Assembly (NCBI GenBank): GCA_910588095.1 | Contig: CAJUQH010000023.1 | Span: forward strand, 1-25,509 | DNA from: an uncultured Eggerthellaceae bacterium | GTDB lineage: Bacteria; Actinomycetota; Coriobacteriia; Coriobacteriales; Eggerthellaceae | Direction of reading: 5' to 3' | DNA: 25,509 bases | Part shown: positions 16,337 through 23,977 of the stretch, in pieces | How positions within the stretch are numbered: the first letter of the stretch is position 1 | How the letters are laid out: each line of letters starts with the position of its first letter | Notes under the pieces: model-generated | Databases searched by the model: none | The model's input: only the letters and a program-made list of their open reading frames with translations | Told to the model about the DNA's origin: nothing | Made by a program: the position numbers and the translations under genes

Positions 16337-17674
16337 TCAGGCATTCTGGCTGGGGAAGTAGAGCTCCACGTTGGATACCTTCCAGCCCAGCATGTCGCGC
16401 ACCATGGCGATGCGGTAGGTTATCTCGCCGCCTTCGGAGGTGGTGGCCGTGGCGTACACCGTCGACTCGCCCAGCGAGCGCTGCACCGCGTCGATGCGCA
16501 CGGCGTCGTCGGCCACCACGCAGTCGGCCATCGACGCCGCCGAGGACTCGCTCACGCTGTTGGCGAACACGCCCTGGGAATCGCTGGGGTTGCTGAACAG
16601 CTGCTGGGTCACCATCTCCTGGGTGGGGATGCCGTAGCCCTGCAGGTAGCCGAACACCGCGCCGCCGAAGGCCAGCACCGCGAGCACCACCACCACGACG
16701 AGCACCTTCAGGCCCACGTTGCGGCGCTTGCGGTCCTGCTTGGCGAAGCCCTTGGACCACTGCTCGATCTCTTCCTCGCTGGCGCTGAAGAACTTGTCGT
16801 CGTCGCCCTCGTACATGTCGCCGTAGGCCGGCACCTCCGACTCCTGGCCCTCGTCGTAGTAGAACGGGTCTTGGGCGGCGGTGGGGCTGTCGTAGAGCAC
16901 CATGTCGCTGGACACGTCCACCCCCGAGGTGTCGGCGTCGGCCGTGCTCTCGGAAACGGCCTGGGCGATGACGCCCACGGCGCGCTGGTAGTCGACGTTG
17001 GCCGAATCGCTCAGGGCATAGGTCTTGTCGGCCAGGGCGCGGTCGAAGGCCTCGACGGCCTTCTCCATCTGGTTGCAGGCCACGTAGGCCTGGCCCAGGC
17101 TGGCGTTGAGCTTGTTGGAGGTGCCGCTGTCCATGTCGAACTGCATGGCGCTCTCGTAGGAAGCCACGGCGTCGGCCGGGCGGTTCAGCGCCATGAAGCA
17201 CACGCCCAGGTTGAGCAGCGACTTCGCGGGCTCTGGGTTGGTGGCGTCGAGCGCCGCCTCGCGGAAGGCCACGCCGGCCTCGGCCGTCTTGCCCAGCTTC
17301 ATGAGCGCGTTGCCCATGCCCATGTGGGCCTTGTGGGGCGTGGCGTAGTTGGGGTCGGCCAGGGCTATCTCGAAGCAGTTGATGGCGTTGTCGTAGTCGC
17401 GCAGCGACGCGTAGGCCATGCCCAGGTTGCACTCCACCGTGGCCAGGTCGGCGTAAGCCGCATCGGCCTGGGCCTGGGTGTAGGCCTGGATGGCCTCGGT
17501 CGGGTTCTTGAGCTTCACCAGGCAGTTGCCTATCTGGTGGTAGATGCGGCCCATCTCGCCGGGGGCCGGGGGCGCCATGGGGTCTTGGAGGCACTGGGTG
17601 TAGCCCACCAGGGCGCCTTGGTAGTCCTTGGCCTCGTAGTCGGCATGGGCCTTTTCGAACAGCTGGTTATTCAC
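16337..17674 (-). CDS. TPR-repeat protein with one membrane segment and an outer C-terminal domain
   Basis: This 445-residue protein starts with TPR-like helical repeats (about 1-240; for example FEKAHADYEAKDYQGALVGY and NLGMAYASLRDYDNAINCF). An acidic, low-complexity segment covers about 245-310. One strong membrane helix lies at about 322-344 (KVLVVVVVLAVLAFGGAVFG), preceded by basic KQDRKRRN. The last 97 residues would lie outside the cell. The basic side keeps the TPR half inside. I chose the GTG at 17674 because AGGAAGG lies five bases before it; an upstream ATG at 17725 lacks this. The role is unknown; such proteins often scaffold envelope complexes. Confidence 0.88.
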   Translation of the reverse strand: MNNQLFEKAHADYEAKDYQGALVGYTQCLQDPMAPPAPGEMGRIYHQIGNCLVKLKNPTEAIQAYTQAQADAAYADLATVECNLGMAYASLRDYDNAINCFEIALADPNYATPHKAHMGMGNALMKLGKTAEAGVAFREAALDATNPEPAKSLLNLGVCFMALNRPADAVASYESAMQFDMDSGTSNKLNASLGQAYVACNQMEKAVEAFDRALADKTYALSDSANVDYQRAVGVIAQAVSESTADADTSGVDVSSDMVLYDSPTAAQDPFYYDEGQESEVPAYGDMYEGDDDKFFSASEEEIEQWSKGFAKQDRKRRNVGLKVLVVVVVLAVLAFGGAVFGYLQGYGIPTQEMVTQQLFSNPSDSQGVFANSVSESSAASMADCVVADDAVRIDAVQRSLGESTVYATATTSEGGEITYRIAMVRDMLGWKVSNVELYFPSQNA

Positions 17675-17751
17675 GGGAGCCTTCCTGTAAAAAGGGAACG
17701 TGCCTTGCAGGGGAAGGCCGGCCATGCGGCGCTTCCTCCTGCTCGGACGCC

Positions 17752-18282
17752 TTAGGCGGCGTTCTCTATCTCGACGGACTCGATGACGTCGCCCGCGCGC
17801 AGGCTGTGGATGACATCGAGGCCCTCCAGCGGCTGGCCGAACACGGTGTAGCCGTCGTCGAGCATGGGCTGGGCGCCCAGGCAGAAGTAGAACTGCGAGC
17901 CTGCGGAATCAGGCATGGCCGAGCGTGCCATGGCCAGGGTGCCGTCGTTGTGCTCGTTGTGGGGGTTAGTGGTGAACTCCTCCTTGATGGAGTAGCCGGG
18001 GTTGCCGGTGCCGAAGCTGCCGCGCTTCTGGGCCACCATCTCGGCCACCTGCTCGCCGGTGAAGTCGCGGGTGTTGGGGCAGCCGCCCTGCACGACGAAG
18101 CCAGGCACGTAGCGGTGGAACTTCAGGCCGTCGTAGAAGCCCTTCTGGGCCAGCTCGACGAAGTTGCCCACATGGATGGGGGCGTCCTCGCCCATGAGCT
18201 GCACGCGCACGGTGCCCTTCGAGGTGTTGATGACGGCTACTTCCTTGCCCGTGGGCTTGTATTCAGGAGTGTACAAGGCCAT
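17752..18282 (-). CDS. Cyclophilin-type peptidyl-prolyl cis-trans isomerase
   Basis: The 176-residue protein matches the bacterial cytoplasmic cyclophilin family. The motif FHRYVPGFVVQGGCP (55-69) holds the catalytic Arg (R57). Further family signatures are AGSQFYFCLG and YTVFGQPLEGLDVI. It speeds proline isomerisation during folding. There is no signal peptide. The ATG has AGGGG upstream. A TG-extended -10 at 18377-18385 probably drives it. Confidence 0.95.
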   Translation of the reverse strand: MALYTPEYKPTGKEVAVINTSKGTVRVQLMGEDAPIHVGNFVELAQKGFYDGLKFHRYVPGFVVQGGCPNTRDFTGEQVAEMVAQKRGSFGTGNPGYSIKEEFTTNPHNEHNDGTLAMARSAMPDSAGSQFYFCLGAQPMLDDGYTVFGQPLEGLDVIHSLRAGDVIESVEIENAA

Positions 18283-18376
18283 TTAGGTATCCCCTTTGCT
18301 TCTTCCAGGCGCGCCCCAAGCCGCGATGGGCCTTCCGTGGCGCGCATGTCGTCTTTAGCTGAACATACGGTTCATT

Positions 18377-18385
18377 ATTCTACCA
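18377..18385 (-). promoter_or_regulatory. Extended -10 promoter of the cyclophilin gene
   Basis: The minus strand reads TGGTAGAAT, a TGn-extended -10. No good -35 is seen at 17 bases. The start point would be near 18370, about 88 bases before the ATG. Confidence 0.45.
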
Positions 18386-18405
18386 GCAGCGGCGGGAACG
18401 GTGCC

Positions 18406-18422
18406 GAAAAGCCCCGCTTTTC
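18406..18422 (-). terminator. Probable terminator after the RNA methyltransferase
   Basis: GAAAAGC and GCTTTTC form a perfect 7-bp stem around a three-base loop, about 85 bases after the methyltransferase stop. The A and T runs are inside the stem, so it could act in either direction. The rest of 18283-18506 shows only the promoter at 18377. Confidence 0.5.
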
Positions 18423-18506
18423 CACATTTAACGACGTGAAGCGCCCCATAAGCGGTCGCCCGGCGGAAGGTGCCGCAACCGGCCGAAGGGCCCGCGGCCG
18501 CCCAGG

Positions 18507-19832
18507 CTAGGCGCGGTCGAAGATGGATGCCACCTCGACGTGGTACGTCTGCGGGAACATGTCCACCGGGGCGGCGCTGCGCAGCGCGTAGCCCGCCTCC
18601 TCGAAGCGCGCGACGTCGCGGGCCCAGGTCTGCGGGTCGCAGCTCACGTAGGCCACGCGCTGCGGGGCCGCTTCGGCGATGGCGCCCACGATGGAGCCGT
18701 GCAGCCCGCTGCGGGGCGGGTCCACCACCAGCAGGTCGAGGCCGCCCAGCTCGGGCAGTTCGCGCGCGGCGTCGCCGCCGATGACCTCGATGGCCGCCCC
18801 AGCGCGCTCGGCGTTGCGTCGCAGATCGCGCACCGACGACCCGGCCGCCTCCACCGCCGCCACGTCGCAGCCTGCCGCGGCCAAGGGCAGCGTGAAGGTG
18901 CCCGCGCCGGAGTACAGGTCGACCGCGAAGGCGCCGGGCTCGGGCGCCAGGCCCTCCAGGGCCAGCCGCACCAGCGCCTCGGCCTGGCCGGTGTTCACCT
19001 GGAAGAACGACGGCGCGCTGACCAGGTACTCGAACCCGCCCAGCTGCTCGGCCCAGCACCCCTTCCCTGCCAAAACCTCCACCTTGCGCACCTTGCGGGC
19101 CTTGCCCTCGTCGGCCAGCACGCGCACGACAGACGAGCACTTGAGGGCGTCGCCCACGGTCTTGGCCACCTCCTTGCGCGGGAAGGCGCCCGGGCGCGTC
19201 CACAGCGCCACCTCGGTGTTGCCGGTGCGCACGCTGTGGCGCACCCCGATGCGGAACAGCCCCACGTCCTGCTGGCCCAGGGCGAACCGCAGGGCGCCGC
19301 GCAGGGCCTTGGGCGCTCGCTCGATGGCCTTGTGGGCCAGGGGGCAGCGGTCGACGGCCACGATGCCGGCGCTGCCCGGCGCGTGCATGCCCACGGCCAG
19401 GTTGCCCGCCGCGTCGCGACCGCAGGCCAGCTCCACCTTGTTGCGGTAGCCCCACGGGCGCTTGCTAGGCACGCAGGGCGCCACCAGCGCCTCGGCCCGC
19501 ACGGCTTCCATGTGGGCCACGCGCACGAGGGCCGCCGCCACGTTGGCCCGCTTGGCCTCCAGCTGCGCCTCGTAGCCCAGGTGGGCCCACGGGCAGCCGC
19601 CGCACGCAGCCGCGCACGCCGGGGCAGCCGCCCGCGCAGGGCCCGGCTCCACCAGCTCGGCCACGCGGGCGCGGGCATAGGCGGCCTTCTCATCGATGAC
19701 GTCCACCACCGCCACGTCGCCCGGGGCGGCGCCCTCGACGAGCGCCACCTTCCCCGAGGCCAGGTGCGCGATGGCCTCGGGGCCATAGCCCATGCGCTCT
19801 ACCTGCACCGTTTCCTGTGACGTCTGACCCAT
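18507..19832 (-). CDS. rlmD: 23S rRNA m5U methyltransferase, RlmD/RumA family
   Basis: The 441-residue protein methylates a uracil in rRNA (or possibly tRNA) with S-adenosylmethionine. The N-terminus is a TRAM-like RNA-binding domain (about 5-60). Four Cys (C73, C77, C80, C163) match the [4Fe-4S] site of RumA-type enzymes. The methyltransferase domain shows FFQVN (276-280), DLYSGAGTF (305-313), DPPRSG (371-376) and the nucleophile C398 in YVSCDP, with E433 as the likely base. Several paralogues share these features, so the exact target is not certain. The start is divergent from tRNA-Arg, and the -10 elements overlap. Confidence 0.92.
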   Translation of the reverse strand: MGQTSQETVQVERMGYGPEAIAHLASGKVALVEGAAPGDVAVVDVIDEKAAYARARVAELVEPGPARAAAPACAAACGGCPWAHLGYEAQLEAKRANVAAALVRVAHMEAVRAEALVAPCVPSKRPWGYRNKVELACGRDAAGNLAVGMHAPGSAGIVAVDRCPLAHKAIERAPKALRGALRFALGQQDVGLFRIGVRHSVRTGNTEVALWTRPGAFPRKEVAKTVGDALKCSSVVRVLADEGKARKVRKVEVLAGKGCWAEQLGGFEYLVSAPSFFQVNTGQAEALVRLALEGLAPEPGAFAVDLYSGAGTFTLPLAAAGCDVAAVEAAGSSVRDLRRNAERAGAAIEVIGGDAARELPELGGLDLLVVDPPRSGLHGSIVGAIAEAAPQRVAYVSCDPQTWARDVARFEEAGYALRSAAPVDMFPQTYHVEVASIFDRA

Positions 19833-19845
19833 AGCCGCTTCCCGC

Positions 19846-19873
19846 TTTCATCGTGCGCTGTTTTGCGTATAAT
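19846..19873 (+). promoter_or_regulatory. tRNA-Arg promoter
   Basis: A consensus TATAAT (19868-19873) lies 12 bases before the tRNA. TTTCAT at 19846-19851 is a weak -35 with a 16-base gap. TATTAT on the minus strand (19869-19874) overlaps it and can drive the methyltransferase gene. Confidence 0.7.
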
Positions 19874-19885
19874 AGCTTCCATCGT

Positions 19886-19962
19886 GCCCTCGTAGCTCAG
19901 CTGGATAGAGCGTCTGCCTCCGGAGCAGGAAGTCGCAGGTTCGAATCCTGTCGAGGGCACCA
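19886..19962 (+). tRNA. tRNA-Arg (anticodon CCG)
   Basis: The full cloverleaf is visible: acceptor GCCCTCG pairs with CGAGGGC, D arm GCTC/GAGC, anticodon arm TCTGC-CTCCGGA-GCAGG with CCG at positions 34-36, and T arm GCAGG-TTCGAAT-CCTGT. Discriminator A and a genome-encoded CCA complete it. It reads the Arg codon CGG. Confidence 0.97.
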
Positions 19963-20017
19963 CTTCTTCCCTACCCCGCACCGCATCGCGCATCGCTTCT
20001 GCGCCCGCCAAAAGCAA

Positions 20018-20047
20018 CGGGCCCCCGGAAGCGCTTCCGAGGGCCCG
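20018..20047 (-). terminator. Hairpin between the convergent tRNA genes
   Basis: CGGGCCC/GGGCCCG and GGAAGC/GCTTCC stack into a long stem with small internal bulges. On the minus strand it is followed by a T-rich stretch (TTGCTTTTGG), so it most likely ends tRNA-Glu. It could also stop tRNA-Arg transcripts. Confidence 0.7.
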
Positions 20048-20060
20048 CATGGCATCCAGA

Positions 20061-20135
20061 TGGTGCCCCCAACGGGAATCGAACCCGTGTTTCAGCCTTG
20101 AAAGGGCCGTGTCCTAACCTCTAGACGATGGGGAC
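20061..20135 (-). tRNA. tRNA-Glu (anticodon TTC)
   Basis: On the minus strand acceptor GTCCCCA pairs with TGGGGGC (one G-T pair). The anticodon loop CTTTCAA gives TTC, and the T arm is ACGGG-TTCGATT-CCCGT. Discriminator A and encoded CCA follow. A -10-like CATAAT lies about 30 bases upstream, beside the stop of the glycosyltransferase gene. Confidence 0.97.
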
Positions 20136-20173
20136 GTCGCCGCTGCCCGATACGGCAGCCACGCTATTATGCC

Positions 20174-21148
20174 CTACCTGCCGCCCCCGTGCAAGGGCCA
20201 TTCGTAGGCCCGGTAGACGTCTATCTCCCACTGCTTGCGGTGGCTCTTGGCCACGGTGTCCAGCACCAACCCGATGGTGAGCGAGAGCCCCGCCAGTATG
20301 ACGATGGACACCGCCAGCAGCGCCGTGGGCAGGCGCGGCACCAGGCCGGTGCGCACGAACTCGGCGATGATGGGAATGCCCACGATCACGCCGAGCACCA
20401 CCAGTATGAGCGCCACCCAGCCGAAGAAGGCCAGCGGGCGGTAGTCCTTGAACAGCGAGGTTATGGCCATGAGCACCTTGGCGCCGTCGTTGAAAGTGGA
20501 AAGCTTGCTCTCGCTGCCCTCGGGGCGGTCGCGGTAGTCGATGGGCACGTCGACCACGCGCCAGCGGCGGTCCACCGCGTGGATGGATATCTCGGTCTCT
20601 ATCTGGAAGCCGGTGGACATGACGGGCATGGTCTTGACGAACACGCGGTTGAAGGCGCGGTAGCCGGTCATCACGTCATCGAAGGAGTAGCCGTAGATGA
20701 CCTTGATGAGCCAGCGCACCAGGTCGTTGCCGAAGCCATGGAAGGCGCGGTCGTTCTCCTCGCCGTAGCTGCCGTTGGACAGGCGGTCGCCCACGGTCAT
20801 GTCGGCGCGGCCGTCCATGAGGGGGGCCAGCAGGTCGGGCGCAGCCTCGGCCGGGTAGGTGTCGTCGCCGTCCACCATTATGTAGTAGTCGGCCTCTATC
20901 TCGCGGAACATCTGGCGCACCACGTTGCCCTTGCCCTGGCGCGGCTCGGTGCGCACGATGGCGCCGTGCTCGGCGGCGATGGCGGCGGTGCCGTCGGACG
21001 AGTTGTTGTCGTAGACGTAGATGGCAGCATCGGGCAGCACGCGGCGGAAGTCGTCGACCACCTTGGCTATGGTGAGCGCCTCGTTGTAGCAGGGTATGAG
21101 CACTGCCACGCGCGGGTCGCGGGCGGCGGATGCGGCAGCGTTTTCCAT
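20174..21148 (-). CDS. Family 2 glycosyltransferase with two C-terminal membrane helices
   Basis: The 324-residue protein has a GT-A domain: VAVLIPCYNEALTIAKVV (14-31), YDNNSSDGT (46-54) and the metal-binding VDGDD (92-96). Two membrane helices lie at about 238-261 and 274-296. The closest general type is the polyprenyl-phosphate sugar transferase group (dolichyl-phosphate mannose synthase/GtrB-like), which charges a lipid carrier at the membrane. Donor and acceptor cannot be read from the sequence. The ATG at 21148 has only a weak ribosome site; the longer in-frame start at 21325 adds non-conserved residues. tRNA-Glu follows on the same strand. Confidence 0.92.
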   Translation of the reverse strand: MENAAASAARDPRVAVLIPCYNEALTIAKVVDDFRRVLPDAAIYVYDNNSSDGTAAIAAEHGAIVRTEPRQGKGNVVRQMFREIEADYYIMVDGDDTYPAEAAPDLLAPLMDGRADMTVGDRLSNGSYGEENDRAFHGFGNDLVRWLIKVIYGYSFDDVMTGYRAFNRVFVKTMPVMSTGFQIETEISIHAVDRRWRVVDVPIDYRDRPEGSESKLSTFNDGAKVLMAITSLFKDYRPLAFFGWVALILVVLGVIVGIPIIAEFVRTGLVPRLPTALLAVSIVILAGLSLTIGLVLDTVAKSHRKQWEIDVYRAYEWPLHGGGR

Positions 21149-21329
21149 GGGTCGTTTCCGTTCCTGCGAAGCATGGCGCCGGGGCTGCCGGCGGCCATGG
21201 GCCTTCCCTTGCTCCAGCGCGCAGGGCCCGTGCAGGGGGCTGCGCCGCTGTCGGGTCAAATGATAGCCCATTTCGGGGCCGCCAGCCCGCGCCCTTGCGG
21301 AGAAAATGCCAGGGAGGTCTGCCATCGCC

Positions 21330-21336
21330 TATAATA
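21330..21336. promoter_or_regulatory. Leaderless promoter of the GT28 gene with a symmetric -10
   Basis: A perfect TATAAT (21330-21335) lies six bases before the ATG at 21342, so the mRNA probably begins at or very near the start codon. TATTAT on the minus strand (21331-21336) overlaps and could drive the divergent glycosyltransferase with a leader of about 170 bases. No good -35 is visible. The rest of 21149-21329 shows only a possible second minus-strand -10 (TATCAT). Confidence 0.65.
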
Positions 21337-21341
21337 GGGCC

Positions 21342-22760
21342 ATGGAACAGCGAGACGAAGCCATGGCCCCCGCGCCCGATGCCGCCGAAGCGGCCCTTGC
21401 GGCCAGCGCTGGCGAGGCGCTGGAGGCCGACGGCGCGCCCGAGGCCCCTGCCGCGCCCTCCCTGGAGGCCACGCCGAGCCCAGCAGGCGCCGCCCCCGCC
21501 GCATCGCACGCAGAAGGCGCCCCTGAGGTGCCCCCCACCGTGCTGGTGGTGCATGCCTCGGTCGGCTCGGGCCACCGCAGTGCCGCCAACGCCGTGGGCC
21601 AAGCCCTCGAGATGCTGCGCGAGCAGGGCGTCGCGCCCGAGGGGCTGCACGTTGAGGTGCTGGACATCCTCGACTTCGGCCGCATCGTGTTCGACGGCGA
21701 CAAGACGGCTTCCATGTTCACCGGCGCCACGCGCCCCCTCTACGACCTCACCTGGCGCTACACCCTTACCGGGCGCCTGCTGTGGGGCGGCGGCACCATA
21801 TGGGCCCGCATCATGTACCCCAAGTTCGTTGAGTACGTGCAGCAGAAGAAGCCGCTGGCCATCGTGGCCACCCACATAACCGCCGCCAACGTGGCGGTGA
21901 GCGCGCGCATGCTGTCGCGCCAGCGCTTCCCCATCGTGTGCGTGCCCACCGACTACGAGGTGGAGGGCCTGTGGCCGCACCTCTACACCGATCTGTTCTG
22001 CGTGGCCAACGAGCACATGGCCGAGACGCTGCGCCCGCGCCGCGTGCCCGAGGAGCGCATCCAGGTGACCGGCATCCCCGCGCGGCCCACCTTCCTGACC
22101 GACGCCGACCCCGAGGCCGTGCGCGAGCGCTTCGGCCTGCCGCAGGACAAGCACCTGGTGCTGGCCCTAGCCGGCGCGCACCTGCCGCGGCCCTACGTGC
22201 ACTTCCGCCAGAGCATCGACGAGCTGCTGCCCTACCTACCCACGCTCAAGGGCATCCACCTGGTGATGGTCGCCGGCACCGACCAGGAGTACGCGCGACG
22301 GCTGCGCGCCCGCTGCGCCGACCTCGAGCTGGACAACGTCACCGTGCTGGAGTACGTGGAGGAGATGGCGGCGCTCATGGCCGCCAGCGACGCGGTCATA
22401 TGCAAGTCGGGCGGCCTGGTGGTCACCGAGTGCCTGTGCGCCAAGGTGCCCATGATCCTGCTCGGCCGCGCCTACGGGCAAGAGAAGGCCAACGTGAGCA
22501 TGCTGACCGCTGCCGGCGCCGCGCTGCACGTGACCACCGCGCGCGAGCTGGCCTATGCGCTGCGGCACATCAACAAGAACCCCGAGTCGACCCGCTCCAT
22601 GCTGGTGAACGCGTCGTTTCTGCGCAAGCCCGAGGCCGCGCTCGACATCGCCCGGGCCACCCTGGCGCTGGCCGGGCCCGACGCCCTGCCCAACCCGCGG
22701 GCGGCCAAACGGCATTTCGTCCACTTCTACCTTGGCGGCAAGCCGGCCCACACGCGCTGA
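21342..22760 (+). CDS. MGDG synthase/UgtP-like GT28 glycolipid glycosyltransferase
   Basis: The 472-residue protein belongs to the family of MGDG synthases and processive diacylglycerol glucosyltransferases. Residues 1-64 are Ala/Pro/Glu-rich and probably disordered. HASVGSGHRSAANAV (71-85) opens the acceptor-binding N-terminal domain. The donor-binding C-terminal half contains CKSGGLVVTECLCAKVPMIL and GQEKANV. It probably adds a sugar to a membrane lipid on the cytoplasmic side. The TATAAT six bases upstream favours the ATG at 21342 over an in-frame ATG at 21306. It is divergent from a second glycosyltransferase, so both may act in glycolipid or envelope assembly. Confidence 0.92.
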   Translation: MEQRDEAMAPAPDAAEAALAASAGEALEADGAPEAPAAPSLEATPSPAGAAPAASHAEGAPEVPPTVLVVHASVGSGHRSAANAVGQALEMLREQGVAPEGLHVEVLDILDFGRIVFDGDKTASMFTGATRPLYDLTWRYTLTGRLLWGGGTIWARIMYPKFVEYVQQKKPLAIVATHITAANVAVSARMLSRQRFPIVCVPTDYEVEGLWPHLYTDLFCVANEHMAETLRPRRVPEERIQVTGIPARPTFLTDADPEAVRERFGLPQDKHLVLALAGAHLPRPYVHFRQSIDELLPYLPTLKGIHLVMVAGTDQEYARRLRARCADLELDNVTVLEYVEEMAALMAASDAVICKSGGLVVTECLCAKVPMILLGRAYGQEKANVSMLTAAGAALHVTTARELAYALRHINKNPESTRSMLVNASFLRKPEAALDIARATLALAGPDALPNPRAAKRHFVHFYLGGKPAHTR

Positions 22761-22773
22761 AACAGCGGTTTTT
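22755..22773 (+). terminator. Short terminator overlapping the GT28 stop codon
   Basis: CGCTG and CAGCG pair around AAA and are followed by GTTTTT. The stem is only 5 bp, so termination may be partial and some transcripts could continue into the NifX-like gene. TTGCTT (22815-22820), 17 bases before TTTTAC, is a weak candidate promoter for that gene. Confidence 0.45.
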
Positions 22774-22876
22774 CCGACCGTTCGCCCGCGGCTGCGCTCA
22801 AGGCCCCGGCGCCATTGCTTATGGTGATGGCAACGGCTTTTACCACCCACTGAAACGCCCCCGAGGAGTCGCCTTC

Positions 22877-23191
22877 ATGAAGATAGCAGTCGCCTGCAAC
22901 GGCCTTGACCTGTCGGCCCACGCGGCCCAGTGCGACAGCTTCCTGTGCTACACCGTCGAGAAGGGCATCGTCACCGACTGCCGGAACCTGCCCAACATGC
23001 ACGACACCAGCCGCGAGGCGGCCGAGCTGGTGACGGCGGTGGGCTTCGACACCATCATAACCGGCGGCATCGACATGGACATGGCCGACGCGCTGTGCGA
23101 TGCCGGCGTCGAGGTGGTGGCCGGTGCCAAGGGCACCCCGCGCGAGGCGCTGGACGCCTACCTGGCGCACACGCTCATGGGCTGCTGCTAA
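22877..23191 (+). CDS. Small NifX/NifB-type (dinitrogenase cofactor) domain protein
   Basis: The 104-residue protein has the NifX-like fold pattern: MKIAVACNGLDLSAHAAQC, then FDTIITGGIDMDMADAL and GVEVVAGAKGTPREALDAYL. It ends in a Cys pair (MGCC). Family members bind FeMo-cofactor precursors in nitrogen fixers. Lone copies are common in anaerobes without nitrogenase, and their role is poorly known. No nif genes are nearby. The ATG has GAGGAG upstream. Confidence 0.88.
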   Translation: MKIAVACNGLDLSAHAAQCDSFLCYTVEKGIVTDCRNLPNMHDTSREAAELVTAVGFDTIITGGIDMDMADALCDAGVEVVAGAKGTPREALDAYLAHTLMGCC

Positions 23192-23205
23192 GCGGCCCCG
23201 CACCC

Positions 23206-23314
23206 GCAGCTTCGCTTCATCGATCGAGCCTCAGCAGCCGAGCGTCGCGGCTCGATTCCGCGCTCGCCCTTCCGCTGCCAGCTTCCTTTTTCTCGACCCG
23301 GCAGCTTCGCTTCC
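23206..23314. repeat. Direct repeat pair and dyad after the NifX-like gene
   Basis: GCAGCTTCGCTTC occurs at 23206-23218 and 23301-23313. Between them ATCGAGCC (23223-23230) and GGCTCGAT (23249-23256) form an 8-bp inverted repeat. No gene fits in this gap. The purpose is unclear. Confidence 0.5.
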
Positions 23315-23334
23315 GCCCCTCTCTCCGCGAACGC

Positions 23335-23366
23335 AAGAAGGCCCCCGCAGATGCAGGAGCCTTCTT
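23335..23366. terminator. Bidirectional terminator between NifX-like gene and rplT
   Basis: AAGAAGGC and GCCTTCTT form an 8-bp outer stem, with a further GCA/TGC pairing inside. It lies between convergent genes and 22 bases after the rplT stop. T-rich ends occur in both directions (GCCTTCTT), so it can serve both. Confidence 0.75.
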
Positions 23367-23388
23367 CATGGGTAAGGTGGGGCTGCGC

Positions 23389-23745
23389 TTAGGCGACGGC
23401 CTTCTTGGCCACCTCGGCCATGGCGGCGAATGCCTTGGGGTCGTTCACGGCCATGTCGGCGAGCACCTTGCGGTCGAGCTCGACGCCGGCCTTCTTCAGG
23501 CCGTTCATGAACACCGAGTAGGACATGCCGTTGATGCGGGCCGCGGCGTTGATGCGGGTGATCCACAGGCGGCGGATCTCGCGCTTCTTGTTGCGGCGGT
23601 CACGGTACATGTACTGGAGCGAGTGCTGCACCTGCTCCTTCGCTGCACGGTAGCTGCGGGATTTCGCGCCGTAGTAACCACGGGCGCGCTTGAGCATGGT
23701 GCGGCGCTTCTTGCGGGCATGGACGGAACGCTTAACACGTGACAT
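23389..23745 (-). CDS. rplT: 50S ribosomal protein L20
   Basis: The 118-residue protein is the full length of bacterial L20. It has the basic, RNA-binding N-terminus (MSRVKRSVHARKKRRTMLKR), RGYYGAKSRSYRAAKE and LWITRINAAARINGMSYS. It binds 23S rRNA early in 50S assembly. In several bacteria L20 also represses its own operon through the infC-rpmI leader; here a leader with an attenuator lies upstream of infC. It is the last gene of the operon. Confidence 0.99.
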   Translation of the reverse strand: MSRVKRSVHARKKRRTMLKRARGYYGAKSRSYRAAKEQVQHSLQYMYRDRRNKKREIRRLWITRINAAARINGMSYSVFMNGLKKAGVELDRKVLADMAVNDPKAFAAMAEVAKKAVA

Positions 23746-23764
23746 GGCACATCACACCTTTCGA

Positions 23765-23962
23765 TTAACGCAGGCCCAGGTTGCGAGCGACCACCTTCTG
23801 GTCGGCCTTGGCAACCTCGGTCTCGTGACGGAAATTACGCTTGCGCTTCTGGCTCTTCTTGGTCATGATGTGGTTCTTGAACGCCTTGGCGCGCATGATC
23901 TTGCCGGAACCGGTCACGCGGAAACGCTTCGCGGTGCCGCGATGGGTCTTCATCTTGGGCAT
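23765..23962 (-). CDS. rpmI: 50S ribosomal protein L35
   Basis: The 65-residue basic protein begins MPKMKTHRGTAKRFRVTGSG, the typical L35 start, and is of normal length. It follows infC by 15 bases and precedes rplT by 19 bases, the conserved infC-rpmI-rplT order. Confidence 0.99.
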   Translation of the reverse strand: MPKMKTHRGTAKRFRVTGSGKIMRAKAFKNHIMTKKSQKRKRNFRHETEVAKADQKVVARNLGLR

Positions 23963-23977
23963 GGTAGATCCCCTTCC

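Noticed and set aside
21938..22876. A plus-strand frame that would extend the NifX-like protein to 417 residues
   Set aside because: The first 313 residues overlap the GT28 gene out of frame. The real start has GAGGAG before the ATG at 22877.
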